From: Moniliophthora roreri
Lineage: Eukaryota > Basidiomycota > Agaricomycetes > Agaricales > Marasmiaceae
Direction: 5' to 3'
Length of the DNA: 64,000 nucleotides
Assembly: GCA_001466705.2 (NCBI GenBank)
Contig: LATX02000185.1
Span: 62,001 to 126,000 of the forward strand
Below, in pieces: positions 24,697-36,169 of the stretch. The translations under genes were made by a program, and so were the position numbers. Position 1 is the stretch's first letter; each line of letters opens with the position of its first letter. The notes beneath the pieces are model-generated. The model searched no databases and had not been told where the DNA came from. It saw nothing but the letters and a program-made list of their open reading frames with translations.

Positions 24697-25773
24697 TGGT
24701 GGAACTCTTTCGTAAGGACTATGATTTTTCAAATCCTCACGTTGCTGCTTCCTTAAATACACATCCATGATGTTTTTCCAGCTTAAGTACTTCGAAACGT
24801 GGCTCTCGCATTGCTTGAGGACACGCTCTCCTTGTCCGCAGGTCTAAACTATAACTCATGACAGAATTACCGTCGATCTTCTATTCGACCTATCCTTTGA
24901 TCAATACTTGGCGCCCATTTCGCTCGTGAGCAAACCTGGGAGACAAACCCTCGGGAATCCTAGAGTTGTTGAATTTCAATCGCGAGTGCGTCAAGAGCGC
25001 GCGAGCATACGGACACACTGTCATTCACTCTTATGTCTCACGCCACGACCAAAGGTGGTGCATTAAAGTTCTGCATCATGCGAAACAGATGTGCTACGTT
25101 GTAGTGATGAGGAAGAGGAAAGCTACTTATAGATCTATGCCATCTTCCCTTCCTGGATCGGCGACGTGCCAAAGTATATATATAACGAGGAGAAATCGAA
25201 AATGACATTGGGAAGAGAAGGGATAAGATTCTCAGGATGCTTCTGTCCATTGTCTAAGATAGCCAGATACTATCTTCGCTCTGACCAGACTTGTTCCAGG
25301 GCTCTGTAAGCGAAGATTAGGCTGGCACTCATGCATGAGAAATCGAAGAACAGGGAAGCGAGTGCCAACAACAAAGAAGCGACTGTGGCTTATGGTAGGG
25401 TAATACTGTATCTATCTGTACGCTATCATTGTGATGCGTGATGGCCGGTGGCGGACGTCTCCGCCCGTAGCCGCGTCCAAATTTTTTTGATGCTCAGCTT
25501 CGTATTCGACATGAAACTTTCAACGAACTTCAGAGTCGGCCATTGTCTCTCGATCTTTGCATTCCATCCTCTACCCGCGAAAAGGTTCGATGCACAAGAA
25601 AATACGAAGCGGAATTATCTCGGAAATTTAAACATCGATTTCAATAAACGCTCATGATCACCTGGGCGAACCCTGGCACACCTGCCCTACCCCATCTACC
25701 GCGATTAACATATTCCCGTCCAAAGGTTTAGGTTATTATGTGATCGTCAAGAACTCGTTTTCTACAAATCAAC
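24697..25773. other. intergenic, no supported gene
   Basis: Short frames only (24966-25205 plus, 25038-25250 minus, 25448-25657 plus), none with a known motif. An AT-rich patch at about 25170-25200 (TATATATAACG) is a possible promoter element but has no assigned gene. Confidence 0.4.
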
Positions 25774-27541
25774 ATGGTCCTCACCCCCCTCGCTCGTACT
25801 CGAATCCTAACCTGCAAGAATTTGATTAACAATCGTGTTAGGCGCTATGCAGACCTCGCACCTTTAGCAGAGAAGAAGGAGGGTGACATATCATTAGTCT
25901 TCTCGTCGCTAAATGACTCGGTTTCCAATGTGTTACCTGAGCGGTTTTCGCAGTTGAAGAAGGACCTGTGGGACGATAGGTTAATTCAATCATGGAAGGA
26001 GGTTATTGGGGAGCTCGAAGTGAAGACACAGGAGATATCTAGGTTGGGTTCTGAGGTAAGCGGATGGTCTTGTTGGTGGGTGCATGATTTGACTGATATC
26101 TTTGCCAGGCCATCCCGCGCGTTCCTTACGAAGACATTTCCAAAGGACTGTCCTCCGAGCAGGTCGCGCGAGTAAAGGATGCTGGTGTAGTTGTGATTAC
26201 CGGAGCTGTTCCGAAAGAGGTGTGTATGTCTCTCTCTTGGATCAATACGCTTTCATCGTCAACTCTATTCTGTAGGAAGCTTTGGCTTGGAAGAAATCCA
26301 TCCAGGATTACGCAGCTGCTAACAAAGAGCGCGTCCGAGGTTCGTACCAGTCTTTCCATGTTGTATTTCAACGTTAACAAACTCACTTCGACAGGTTTCC
26401 CCGCGGACAACATCCAAGTCTATGAATTCTACAACACCATTGCTCAAACCAAGGCTCGTACACATCCAGCAGTGCTTAACACCCAACGTTACCTACTGTC
26501 GCTCTGACACAAGTCGAACCCAGACTCAGAAGTCAGCCTCGAGACGCCTATCTCTTACTTTGACCGTCTTCGCATACGGTTGCCTGGTGACACCATGTTC
26601 ACACTGGGTCCGCACTGTGATGGGGGATCCATCGAGAGATGGGAAGACCCTACGTACCGTACTTGTTTCAAGAACATTCTCGAAGGAAACTGGAGAGCGC
26701 ATGATCCTTTCGATGCAACGCCCAGAATTCATGCGAAGCAGGATCTGTATAACGCGCCGAACCAATGTTCCATTTTCCGACCGTGGCAGGGCTGGCTGTC
26801 GATGTCGAGGACAGGTCCTGGTGAAGGTACTCTTCGCGTTTTCCCTTCTTTAACCCTTTCGACTGCGTATGCGATCTTGCGGCCATTCTTCCGACCAAAG
26901 TCAACCTCTTCCACCTCAATGAAAGCGGAAGACTGGGAGCTTGATCTAGACGGCACGAATTTCCCCGGAAGCGGAATGGGCAAAGGTCAAGAGTTCAATG
27001 AGAAGACTCATCCGCACTTGAAGCTTGACAAAACGATGACCTCGGTTCCAAGAGTGGAACCTGGCGATCAGGTGTACTGTAAGCACGTCCTTATATCTGT
27101 ACTACCTCGCTGACAAGAAATACAGGGCATTGCGATGGAATCCACGCTGTAGAGAACGTGCATAGAGGCAAAGGCGACTCTTCCGTGATGTATATACCCG
27201 CCACTCCGTTGACCACCTACAAGTAAGTCCAAACTTGCATTGATTGTCTCGAATTCTTTTTCGAACAACACATTCTAGCGCTCATTACCTTCGTCATCAA
27301 CGAGAAAACTTTGTTGCTGGCAAACCTGCCCCGTAAGCTCTCGTAACCCATATAGTTCCGCAGGTTCTGACGGATGTGTGCGTTCAGGGACTTCCCAGGA
27401 GGTGAAGGAGAATCTAAAATGACAGGCCGAGGGAAGGAAAATCATATCATAACTCGTCTTGGTCGACAGGCGTACGGTTTTGAGCCTTTCGATGCTCAGT
27501 CACCTTTCCTTGAGAAGGCCAATGGTATCCTGTTTGCTTGA
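25774..27541 (+). pseudogene. DUF1479 family protein, interrupted by one in-frame TGA
   Basis: The exon chain reads as a near-complete fungal DUF1479 protein, a family with a predicted dioxygenase-like fold and unknown substrate. It begins MVLTPLARTRILTCKNLI, which may act as a mitochondrial presequence. Recognisable segments are VARVKDAGVVVITGAVP, IQVYEFYNTIAQTKARTHP, SYFDRLRIRLPGDTMFTLGPH with CDGGSIERW, FRPWQGWLSMSRTGPGEGTL, and QVYWHCDGIHAVE across an intron near 27079. The C-terminus ends GILFA at 27541. Introns are 45-60 nt with good consensus. At 26505-26507, inside an otherwise open exon, LLSL is followed by TGA and then HKSNPDSEV in the same frame. Family members usually have Trp at that site (LSLWH), so one G-to-A change explains it. 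No splice site can remove it. Either this allele is a pseudogene, the base is an error, or the stop is edited or read through. Confidence 0.75.
26505..26507 (+). other. in-frame TGA in DUF1479 coding exon
   Basis: The codon stands between CTC and CAC and is in the same phase as the coding sequence on both sides, with family motifs before (VLNTQRYLLSL) and after (ISYFDRLRIRLPGD). TGG is expected. Confidence 0.8.
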
Positions 27542-28190
27542 TTGTACCACTTATGCTGTTGTAAAATATTAAAAAACCGCCGCCAACTATTGTACATACA
27601 TCGACGCCAGCCGTTGGGTATGACGCACGACGGATTACATCTACTCTAGTCCTCGAGTCCACCAGTAACACTCTGAAACATAGCTAGAGTCACCAAATGA
27701 ATTATGAAGAGCATTCACACCTTACTGGAAAGCCCCAGCTTGGTGAGACTTTCCCCGGTGATCTTGGTAATCCCGACAGACAGAATTTGAAGAAGGTTGA
27801 TTTAGATTCAGGTTACGCTTTAGTATTGAACATAGCGGAGAAAGATAACAACGATTCGCGCCCGGCATCCAAAGAGAGACAATACCTTTTGTTTTCCCGA
27901 ACTCACTCGAATATCAGTACCCGAATGTTTTCCCATTCCTGAGCAGCATTCATCTCGGCCATCCCCCGCTCAAAGTCACGGTAGTATCCGAGAAGAGTGC
28001 GGTTCCCGAAAACGCTTCCTCAACACAAAGCTTGTTTTTCCTCCCCCCTATTCGTCGCAAAGGCCATGCGTAGAATGTGCGAGAAATCAAGTAGCACGGA
28101 AACCAAACAAAGAAACTTGAGTAGATTGATTACAGAGGATTACAGGGATATACATTTTGTGTGGCGAGCTGAAGGACGGGTTTATCATCT
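27542..28190. other. intergenic, weak open frames
   Basis: Frames at 27697-27942 and 27997-28428 on the plus strand are open but show no domain, no signal peptide and no convincing splice sites. The second one lies antisense to the small gene at 28191-28465. Confidence 0.35.
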
Positions 28191-28465
28191 TCAGAAGAGA
28201 CGTTCCCTGGTCGATGCTATCCATGCGCACGGAAAAGAGGTGAATATTTGGGAAGACCATACAATCAGAGCTGAATTGCTGAAAGATAATGATTGTATCT
28301 CACCATCCCGGAGGACATTATTTTGGCAGTCGCCGATGATGTGTACCGTGAGTTGGCGAATGGCGGCTGGGGAATTATCGCTACTCTGCAGGAAATGGCG
28401 TGAACAGAATTTGAGGACTTTAGCTTGACGGGGATTTTGTAGTCCTCTGCAAGAAGAATATCCAT
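28191..28465 (-). CDS. hypothetical small protein with TATA promoter
   Basis: I do not recognise this gene. On the minus strand a TATATAAC-type box (plus coordinates about 28514-28521) lies some 50 bases upstream of an ATG at 28465. The frame MDILLAEDYKIPVKLKSSNS runs to a GTACAC donor. A 66-nt intron ending TTTCAG joins it to NSALIVWSSQIFTSFPCAWI, stopping at 28191. The product would be about 70 residues. The unspliced frame also stops soon after, at 28265. It is divergently oriented to the J-domain gene. Promoter spacing and splice sites are the only support. Confidence 0.3.
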
Positions 28466-28933
28466 ATTGAGGCCTTGAGGACCAGGTTGGTCTAGGCGGA
28501 AAGAGAGAAAATGTTATATAGGGGCACTTCACACAGCGTGAAGTACCGGTCCGACGGCTCCGGTCTAAGCCTTTCACAGAACGGCACGTGACTGTCATCA
28601 CAAGGGCTCCAAGTTGGACTCTTAAGTGTTGTTGTTCTTCTCCAAATTCCTGCTACCTTCGGTGCATTACTTGCTCTCTGCTCGTTCCTCTTCTTTGAAC
28701 GACACTCCTTTGTGGTTTCAAAGCGCGAACAGGATTTCCTACGGCTTCTTCCTCAAGACTCGCTGGAGGGTCGGAACCAAAGGTAAGTTGGCCATACTAT
28801 AACCCGGGAAAGATTCCCAGATCCCTAGAGCAGGATACATTTCTGACCTCCACGTCTCGCTCCTTGACTGATTACTTACCCATCATTCAGCAGTACTGGC
28901 TAGCGTATCGGGAGACGCTACTTTAATCCGACC

Positions 28934-30358
28934 ATGTCTAGTATCCTGAAAAACTTCATTGGATGGAGCATTGTACCCGACTTCGTGACAAAAAATGGCC
29001 TCTTCATGTTCCACCAATACGTGTTCCCACGGCTTGGCTTCAAGGTTCCGCCCACTAATTCACCTACCTATCGGGAACATTACCGCTATGCATACGCAAT
29101 AGTGGTACTCGGATATCTCTTCTACACGTTAGTCGATGGAGCTCGAGCCATGGAATACAACTTTTACGAAATCCTGGGCGTTCCGCCGGATGTCGATGAG
29201 AACGGGTTGAAGATTGCGTTCAGAAACTTTGCAAGAAAGTACCATCCTGATCGACCAGGTGTTGGGAATGCTGGAGCAGAGCTGTTCATGAGGGTCAGAG
29301 ATGCGTTTGAGGCACTGAAGAACCCCACCGTGCGGTTTGCGTATGATAGGTGTGTATTTTGAAGCTTGTACGCGTCGGGTTATTCATGTCGCCATTTAAG
29401 GTTCGGACCCGACGTCCTGCAATGGACCAAGTTATCGACCACTAGAGAATATATGCGGCATGGATTACTGCAATCATCAGGATACCATATTTTTTCTGGA
29501 ATTTCCTTGGCTGTCATCTCAAGCATAGGACGCCCGAGCCCCGTCAGTTTTGTAAGTATCGTGCGTTGCAATCCTTGGCACTTCCATACTCATGGTGGCT
29601 CTTTAGTGGCGCTTCATTCTTTTCTTTTCTTTCCTTGCCCTGGAACTCGCTTTCATATTATACCCAACGCCCTCTCCATCGACATCAGCCACGATATTCG
29701 CGGACCCCGCCGCAGGCCTATCGTTCAAAACAATATTTTACTCAACCTTCCCGTATCGGGTACCCTACCAACACATTCGCTTCCTCCATCAGGTCTTCAT
29801 GTTTCTGAGCATTGCACTCACGAGAGTCGCACCTCGTCTATTCCCCGATGACCCAAGAACTGAGTATCAGATCGTTCTCCAGCACTTGGAGGCAATGGCT
29901 GGATTTGCTGATCGTGAAGGTGAGCTAGAACATCTTGTTCATGAGCACAGGATCTGACACACGGTTTGACAGCATCCATGATGTTACACACAGAGCTGCA
30001 TTCCATACATCCATTTACCCCAGAGACTCGTGTACCGACAACAGAGATGCAGCCCTGTAATCCCTCCGCGGATGTCATGGACACGCTTGCCAAGGAATTG
30101 GAGAACATGATCATAGAAACCAATCTTAAGAAAGGCATCGGGCCGCTTCGTACTGCTAGAGAGAAAGCTGTTGAAAGAGGTAGAGGTGCAAAGGAATTAA
30201 ATGCGATGAGAAAGCCGCTTAGTGCGACTTTACTCAATACCGAGCTGGAAGCACGGGCAAATGGCAATCTGCCTTCTCCAAGACCGTCGCCACCACCGCC
30301 ACCTGGATTACAACGACGAGGTTCAAGCTTCGTTCGGGCAAGGAGTGTTAGCTATTAG
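28934..30358 (+). CDS. membrane-anchored J-domain (DnaJ/Hsp40) protein
   Basis: Four exons (28934-29349, 29401-29551, 29607-29919, 29973-30358) encode 421 residues. A membrane helix at about residues 51-68 (YAYAIVVLGYLFYTLVDG) precedes a J domain at 74-140 with YEILGVPPDV and the obligate HPD motif (KYHPDRPG, residues 104-106), so it should stimulate an Hsp70 ATPase. The following stretch has two more hydrophobic segments (SFWRFILFFSFLALELAFIL and HQVFMFLSIALTRVAP). A helical region and a disordered Pro/Ser-rich tail (LPSPRPSPPPPPGLQRRG) follow. The arrangement of a helix before the J domain and further helices after it resembles ER-associated Sec63-type or mitochondrial membrane co-chaperones, but the Sec63 domain itself is not recognisable. 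Confidence 0.8.
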
Positions 30359-30727
30359 ACCTTTGCTTGGATTATTCAATTAAAACTGTATTTTAGAACT
30401 GTTTTGCGTACGCTTTGTATCATTTAGGATTTTCGATCAAAAATGTTCGTGGGTATGAGCACGGTTCGACGACTAATGTTCGACCTTCGCTTGCACGACA
30501 ACCCGAAGGCGCGTTCACTCCTACTGTACCACTCATTCCCAGACGACCCGAAAATACGTGACGATGGATTCCAAGTAAACCAGAAATTTGACCATCGTGA
30601 CAACATTGTACATGTCAGTTCTTTGGTACCTATTCCACGGGTCATGAACTTCACATGGCCGATGTCCTTGACAAACATGGAATTACATCTCCACTTATAA
30701 ACTTAACTAGAAAGGCATCCCTGTATC
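30359..30727. other. intergenic
   Basis: Short intergenic interval before the reductase gene. Frames open on both strands at 30424-30700 are mutually antisense and unsupported. Confidence 0.45.
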
Positions 30728-32007
30728 ATGTTTTTCAAGCAGAAGTGGAACCCAAGTGGACAGGTGAGGACCTTTGTCACTTTGCATAATGTGATGTCTC
30801 TCTGACCTTGTATTCAGCATGTCTATGTACCTGGCGGCAGCACAGGGCTCGGTCTTTCAGTGGCAATTCTAATGGTTCAGAAGGGCGCACATGTGTCGAT
30901 TGTAGCCCGAAACCAAGCCAACCTCGACAAAGCTCTTGGGATTCTGACTGTACGCGTTCTCTAACCCCAGCGAGTACCTCAGTAATTGATTTAGTTGCTG
31001 TAGGGACATCGCGTGTCACCAGAACAGAAAGTCAACGCGTACTCGTTCGACTTGTCCACCGCGACTGGATCCACAAAAGCTCTTGACGCTGTCTGCGAGC
31101 CGTTTGAAGGCCGTGCACCTGATACTGTTCTTTGTCTCGCGGGTATGGGCAGGCCAAAGTTCTTTGTGGAAATGACGGAGGAGGACCTTGTGCAAGGAAT
31201 GAATGGTGCATATTGGGTACAGGCTTGGACAGCATGGGTGCGTCACCTTTTTGAATTTTCTCTTCAGCCTTTGCTAATTTAACTCCTAATAGGCAGCTAC
31301 AAAGATGATGGTCCGACAGAATAGAAAGGGCAAAATCGCGTTCGTCTCCTCGACACTTGGATTTATGACCTTTGTGGGCCACGCAAGTTATTCACCCGGA
31401 AAGCACGCGTTGCGAGGTGTGTCATGAACACAATCCATTAGTCAATCCATACTCATGCTAGACGTGTATAGCTCTGGCCGACACGCTACAATCCGAGCTC
31501 ATGTTATATGACGTCGACGTACACATCTTTTTCCCGCCGACGATGGTCACTGAGAGCTGGCTAGAAGAGCTGAAAACTAAACCAGCAATAACGCATGAAA
31601 TAGAGGGACCTGATGCTGGAGTCACAACCGAGTATGCTGGACTTACGCTTTACAAAGGTTTGTTGTCACGTCAAGGACGATGCGCAGACTGTTGCCAACT
31701 ACTCAATAGGAATCCGAAATGGCGAACACCATATCGCCGCAGACTGGATCACTAAGCTATTTAGGTCGAGTACAAGAGGCGCTGCACCAAGAACTAATAC
31801 TTTAATGGATGTTTGCCTCGACATTGTTTCATGGGTGAGCGTCAGCTTTCCGGTCACCTTAAACTTTGCTGAACGATTGCCCTCCATTTTAAGGTGGCGA
31901 TACCTGTCTGGCGTACAATGGTGGATAGGAAGGTTCGAAAACATCGCGAACAACATCAGAAGCATCTCCAAGCAGTGGGATTTTTCAAGGCTGACAACAC
32001 TGTGTGA
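30728..32007 (+). CDS. TSC10: 3-ketodihydrosphingosine reductase
   Basis: This is a short-chain dehydrogenase of the KDSR/Tsc10 type, which reduces 3-ketosphinganine to sphinganine with NADPH on the ER face, the second step of sphingolipid synthesis. The first exon is only 36 nt (30728-30763, MFFKQKWNPSGQ). The nucleotide fold follows: HVYVPGGSTGLGLSVAILM with the GGSTGLG variant typical of this family, then VSIVARN for the adenosine phosphate. The active site shows Ser in FVSSTLGF and the YxxxK pair in ASYSPGKHALRALADTL. Later exons give YDVDVHIFFPPTM, PDAGVTTEYAGLTLYKG joined by a 52-nt intron to IRNGEHHIAADWITKLFR, and RGAAPRTN. The C-terminal hydrophobic turn (CLDIVSWVAIPVWRTMV) and basic tail resemble the membrane anchor of yeast Tsc10. 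Frames are intact. Confidence 0.9.
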
Positions 32008-32259
32008 TCACCTGTTATACGCACTCCGTGTTGTCTATTGTGCTCTCTGCAATGTACTTGTTCGAAGATTCCAGGCGCAAGGTGCGAGAATATCCCTGAC
32101 TTCTCGCTTCTCGAAGTCGTCCTTTCGCAGATAATGTCGAGTAAGTCTTTCACAGTAATTGAGGTCCAACATGGGTTCGAGTTCTGCTTCATTGCGAGAG
32201 TAAAATTGTCATCGACATCCGGTCCGGGTCACCGCTCATGTGACCTTTCGACGTCCAGC

Positions 32260-32267
32260 TATATAAG
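32260..32267 (+). promoter_or_regulatory. TATA box of the flavocytochrome gene
   Basis: TATATAAG lies only 10 bases before one in-frame ATG (32270) and 43 bases before the next (32303). With transcription starting about 30 bases downstream, the first ATG would not be in the mRNA, which favours the start at 32303. Confidence 0.55.
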
Positions 32268-32302
32268 AAATGCAGAGCTACAAATACAGCTACCACGTAC
32301 CC

Positions 32303-34499
32303 ATGCCCTACACGCTAGAGGAAGTCGCTGAACACAATAAGCCCCAGTACGTAATTCGTCTCAAGGTCTACCGCCAGGCTAACGTTCCCTAGTTCCTGCT
32401 GGGTCATCATCAACGAACAAGTATATGATGTCACTGACTTTCTTCTGGTAAACAAATCCACTCATCAGTTCCTCTCCAAATGCTGATATCTAGTGAAAGG
32501 AACACCCTGGAGGCGCAAGTATCATCCTGAAGTACGCCGGGCGGGATGCAACACGTGCATATGAGCCAATTCATCCAAAAGACGCGCTCGAGAAAAATCT
32601 TCCTGCTTCAAAACATTTGGGTCCCATTCATTCTGACGCTGCAAAGAAGCTAGCCGAAGCAGACGCCAAGCGAAAGAAGACCAAGGATGAGCTCCGTGTT
32701 GAGCTGGCGATGAGACAACGGCCTCTTCTGAGCCGGGTTCTAAGTTTAGCTGACATGGAGGTACGTACTTCCCAGGCATTCCCGAGTACTATTTTGATTC
32801 TGCGTACAGGCTGTTGCATACAAAGTACTACCCTACAAAGTATACCGGTTCTATTCCACCGGTGCAGATGATGAAGTCAGTGAGTATCTGACCTGCTTAT
32901 GTCCCGTGTGCCAGGCTGAATGACGAGTCGTCATTAGCTTTGGACCAGAACTCTCGCGCTTTTACTCGTTTTTTCTTTCACGCTAGGGTGATGCGGCCCG
33001 TTTCCAACTGCGACCTTTCTACTACAATACTAGGCTTCAAATCTTCCCTTCCCATATTCGTGTGCGGTGCAGCTTTAGCTAAACTTGGACATCCACTAGG
33101 TGAGTTAGTTTCGTGACATTGCATTCGAACCCTACCAACATCATCCGAAGGCGAAGTCAATATCACACGTGCCTGCGGCAAAGCCGGTCTCATCCAAATG
33201 ATCTCAACACATTGCTCATGTTCCTATTCTGAGATCGCCGATGCAGCTCTACCAGCTCAACCTCTCTTCTTTCAACTGTACAAGTCAAGTAACGACAAAA
33301 AGGCCGAAATTCTCATACGAGAGGTCGAGCGTTTAGGGTACAAGTCGATATGGTTGACGGTTGACCTTGCTGATCTAGGCAACCGTGAAAGAGATGTGAG
33401 AAGTGTATGGGAATTGGAAGAGCAGGAGACAGGCCCCGTGGCACATAACGAAGAGCTGTCGAACAAGGAAGCCGTCAATTTCTTTGGAACAAGTAACCCG
33501 GTCGTAGCTCAGGATGACCGGGATATGACTTTCGAGAAGGTGAGTTGGCGGTACTGCAGGAGAAACAATCCGATTATTGATATTCTGCAGACAATACCGT
33601 GGCTTCGGAGTATTACAAAATTACCTATCGTTCTCAAAGGTTTGCTCTGCCCGATGTTCATACAGTAACTTATTGACCGACAACTCTTAACGCAGGAGTT
33701 CAATGTGTCGAGGTATGAAATCGAGCTGAGTTGATCATACCCTTTCATCCCTATATTGTCTTTCACAGGATGCGATTCTAGCAGCGGAGGCAGGAGTGGA
33801 CGGTATACTTCTTTCAAATCACGGAGGTACGACCATTTAAACATATGCACGCCGGAATCACTGACATGTTTTTTGTGTTCAGGTCGACAACTAGAATAGT
33901 AAGGAAAGAATGATTGTTGTAGGGTTCGTTTGCTTCATTGTCTATTCAGCTCTCTTCCCCCGATGGAAGTACTCTACAAGATTCGAAAGCAGCAGCCAGA
34001 CGTGTTCCACAAAACAGAAGGTATGCATACATGTAGTGCGGCCTCTTAAGCTGATCGCTGATCATGTTTCTAGTGTTCTTAGATGGAGGCGTACGCAGAG
34101 GGACTGGCAAGTCTCGATTCAGATATAGTCGGTTCCTCTTTATTAATTCGCTACCTTGCAGATGTCATCAAGGCCCTTTGTCTCGGTGCGAGGGCTGTCG
34201 GATTCGGTCGCGCATTTCTCTACGCCCAAAGTGTAAGTCAGCACACATGACGTTCGCGTCCACGCGAAGGATGATTAATCCTCTGCAGGCATATGGCGAA
34301 GCAGGATGTGATAAGATCATACAAATCCTCGACCGTGAGATGACGACCGCAATGAGATTATTGGGTGCCTCGAGGATTCAAGATCTCAAGCCAGAGATGG
34401 TGAGTTACTTATTATGAGGCGTTGGAAGGGCCATGCTAATGGTGTTGAATCCAGGTTGAGCGAGTTGACTGGGAACCGATCATTCGGAGTAGATTATGA
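32303..34499 (+). CDS. CYB2: flavocytochrome b2-like FMN 2-hydroxyacid dehydrogenase (cyt b5 fusion), C-terminal SRL
   Basis: The protein has the layout of L-lactate dehydrogenase (cytochrome b2), a b5-type heme domain fused to an FMN alpha-hydroxyacid dehydrogenase. About 11 exons chain in phase. The heme domain starts at once ([20 protein letters not shown]) with heme ligands in [10 protein letters not shown] and YEPIHPKDA. The flavin domain has [38 protein letters not shown], the FMN-binding Lys in LPIVLKGVQCVEDA, and the catalytic His/Arg in LLSNHGGRQLEY. It also has [20 protein letters not shown] and [17 protein letters not shown]. Two points are unusual. The b5 domain begins at residue 1-5 with no mitochondrial presequence, and the protein ends RSRL, a peroxisomal PTS1-type tripeptide. 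It may therefore be a peroxisomal or cytosolic 2-hydroxyacid oxidase/dehydrogenase rather than the mitochondrial intermembrane-space enzyme. The substrate is not certain. Confidence 0.88.
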
Positions 34500-34596
34500 G
34501 GACTATGTGGTATTGGGACGATTATTATACGCCTACGTCTATGAATACAGTACAAGATATGGAACCAAGTCCAAGATCGCGGTCATTAAAAGTAAA

Positions 34597-36169
34597 TTAT
34601 GCAAAGAAGTCGTCGACACCTTGCGCACGCATTTTCCACATCCTGCCGCAACCCATTTCTAGATTCTCTTCTTGATCCCACTTGATTATGGGAGCTGGCT
34701 CTTCACCGCCAGAGTCTAAAGGTCTTTGGTGCTTAAAGATGACACCGCCCTTCTACAGAGGAGATCAGAATCAGAACACTCCATTATCAACGGCGACTAA
34801 CCATTCCCAAACTCATATGTATACCAGGTGCATCGGGAACATATTCCTCGAGCTTCAAGTCATGCATAGCGTCGCCGTTCGCATGCCCGTAAACGTGTCC
34901 GTTTGCATGGCCATTAATATGTCCATTCACGTAACCATTCGCATGCGCAGATTGCTTGCTGCTGGCCCTCATTAGCTTTTCGATGTTTGTTGCAACGACT
35001 TGGGCTTGTGCGACTCCAGGTCGTGCAGCTTTATGAGCGCCAGTGTCTGCTACATCTCCAATCGCAAATACGTTGGGATACGGTGTGCTTGACTCGCCAT
35101 CGATTTGCATCGTAGGTTTCACCTTCACGAATTTGGTCTGTGGGTCAATAGCATCTGGGGAAAGGGACTCGAGTGGGGCAGAGAGTGGGACAGCTCCGGT
35201 GCACAAGTACTGTTTACCATCATTAGAAGTGTACCCTGATGACATCGGATGCTACTTACGACTAGATCAGCCTCCATGCTTCCTCCACCAGAGAGCTGTA
35301 CATCGAATGAGCCTTGCCCCTCCGGGAATCCCGTGGGCGGTACAATGACACGATTATTGAGAACAACGTCGATGCCGAGCTCCTTACATCTGTCCATGAC
35401 GATATCATGCAGACTAGGCCCAAAACGATTCATTAAGCGGTCCCTTGAATGGACGATAGTGACGCGTTTGCCTTGTGTATGGCCGAATGTCTTGGTATCG
35501 GTGGCCAATTCTTTCACAAAGGAGTGAGGTGCTTAATCCTAAAGGGAAAAAGATACTTACGAATGCCATACGCGCCACCACCCACAACGACAATATGCCG
35601 TGCTCTTGCAGCCTTCCCCTGAAGGTTGCGATACGTGGAAATACCCGTCTTCTTGTCAATGGATGTCAGAGGCCCTCGCGCCCCGGTTCCTGTCGCGAGG
35701 ACCAAGTAGTCGTACTGGACTTGTTCACCGTTTTCGAGAAGAACATATGCGGGGCGTATTGCCTTTGCGACACCGTGTACAATCTTTGCAGCTGAAGATG
35801 GAAGTGTGACATTATCAGAGAGGTCTGTGATGCCGGCGTCTGCCTCGCGGAAGAAACTTGAAGTGTATGGAATAAACGCTTTGTGTTCAAAGCCAGGAAC
35901 GACACTTGCGCGCGGAAAGGCAAAAAGATGCTATGGAGGCTATGAGAACCCATTCCACGACAGACGGGGGGTACAAGTACCTGGAAATGCGTGTTCTTTT
36001 CAATGAGAACAACGTCGTGTGTCTTGTGAACTATGGGTGCCAAAAGATCTACGGCTTTGATGCCTGGTATGATGCGATTTAGCAGGAGTGTCGGTAACTT
36101 GTTGAAAATGATAGACGCACCAACATAACTTCCACCGAGGACCACAACGTTCGGTTTTCCGTTCACCAT
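34597..36169 (-). CDS. AIF/AMID-like FAD-dependent oxidoreductase
   Basis: This flavoprotein belongs to the NDH-2-like family of AIFM2/FSP1 and fungal Aif1. It starts at 36169 with a dinucleotide fold (PNVVVLGGSYVGASI). Exon 1 (35981-36169) joins after the CCATAG acceptor at 35930 to HLFAFPRASVVPGFEHKAFI. Next come YDYLVLATGTGA, the NAD fold IVVVGGGAYGIQLATDT, VTIVHSRDRLMNRFG, and the FAD-closing motif YPNVFAIGDVADTGAHKAA. The last intron (GTTAGT near 34800, CTGTAG near 34755) leads to KGGVIFKHQRPLDSG and the ending QGVDDFFA. Without it the frame stops at 34787. Between the FAD motif and the C-terminus lies a repeat of Asn-Gly-His units (about 34865-34955). It converges on the flavocytochrome gene, with only 97 bases between the stops. 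Confidence 0.85.
34861..34960 (-). repeat. NGH-type short repeat coding for HANGYVNGHINGHANGHVYG
   Basis: Inside the AMID-like gene about seven imperfect Asn-Gly-His/Tyr units follow each other, spelled with near-identical 12-base DNA units (CATNNNAATGGN and variants). Related flavoproteins usually have no such insert, as far as I know. It looks like a microsatellite expansion on a surface loop. Confidence 0.7.

Noticed and set aside
28541..28560. Short hairpin-like GC-rich stretch upstream of the J-domain gene
   Set aside because: Too short and without a conserved partner. Nothing suggests a riboswitch or ncRNA in a fungal nucleus here.
34787..34800. Stop of the AMID-like gene at 34787
   Set aside because: A GTTAGT donor and CTGTAG acceptor add about 50 residues that match the usual C-terminus of the family, ending at 34597.
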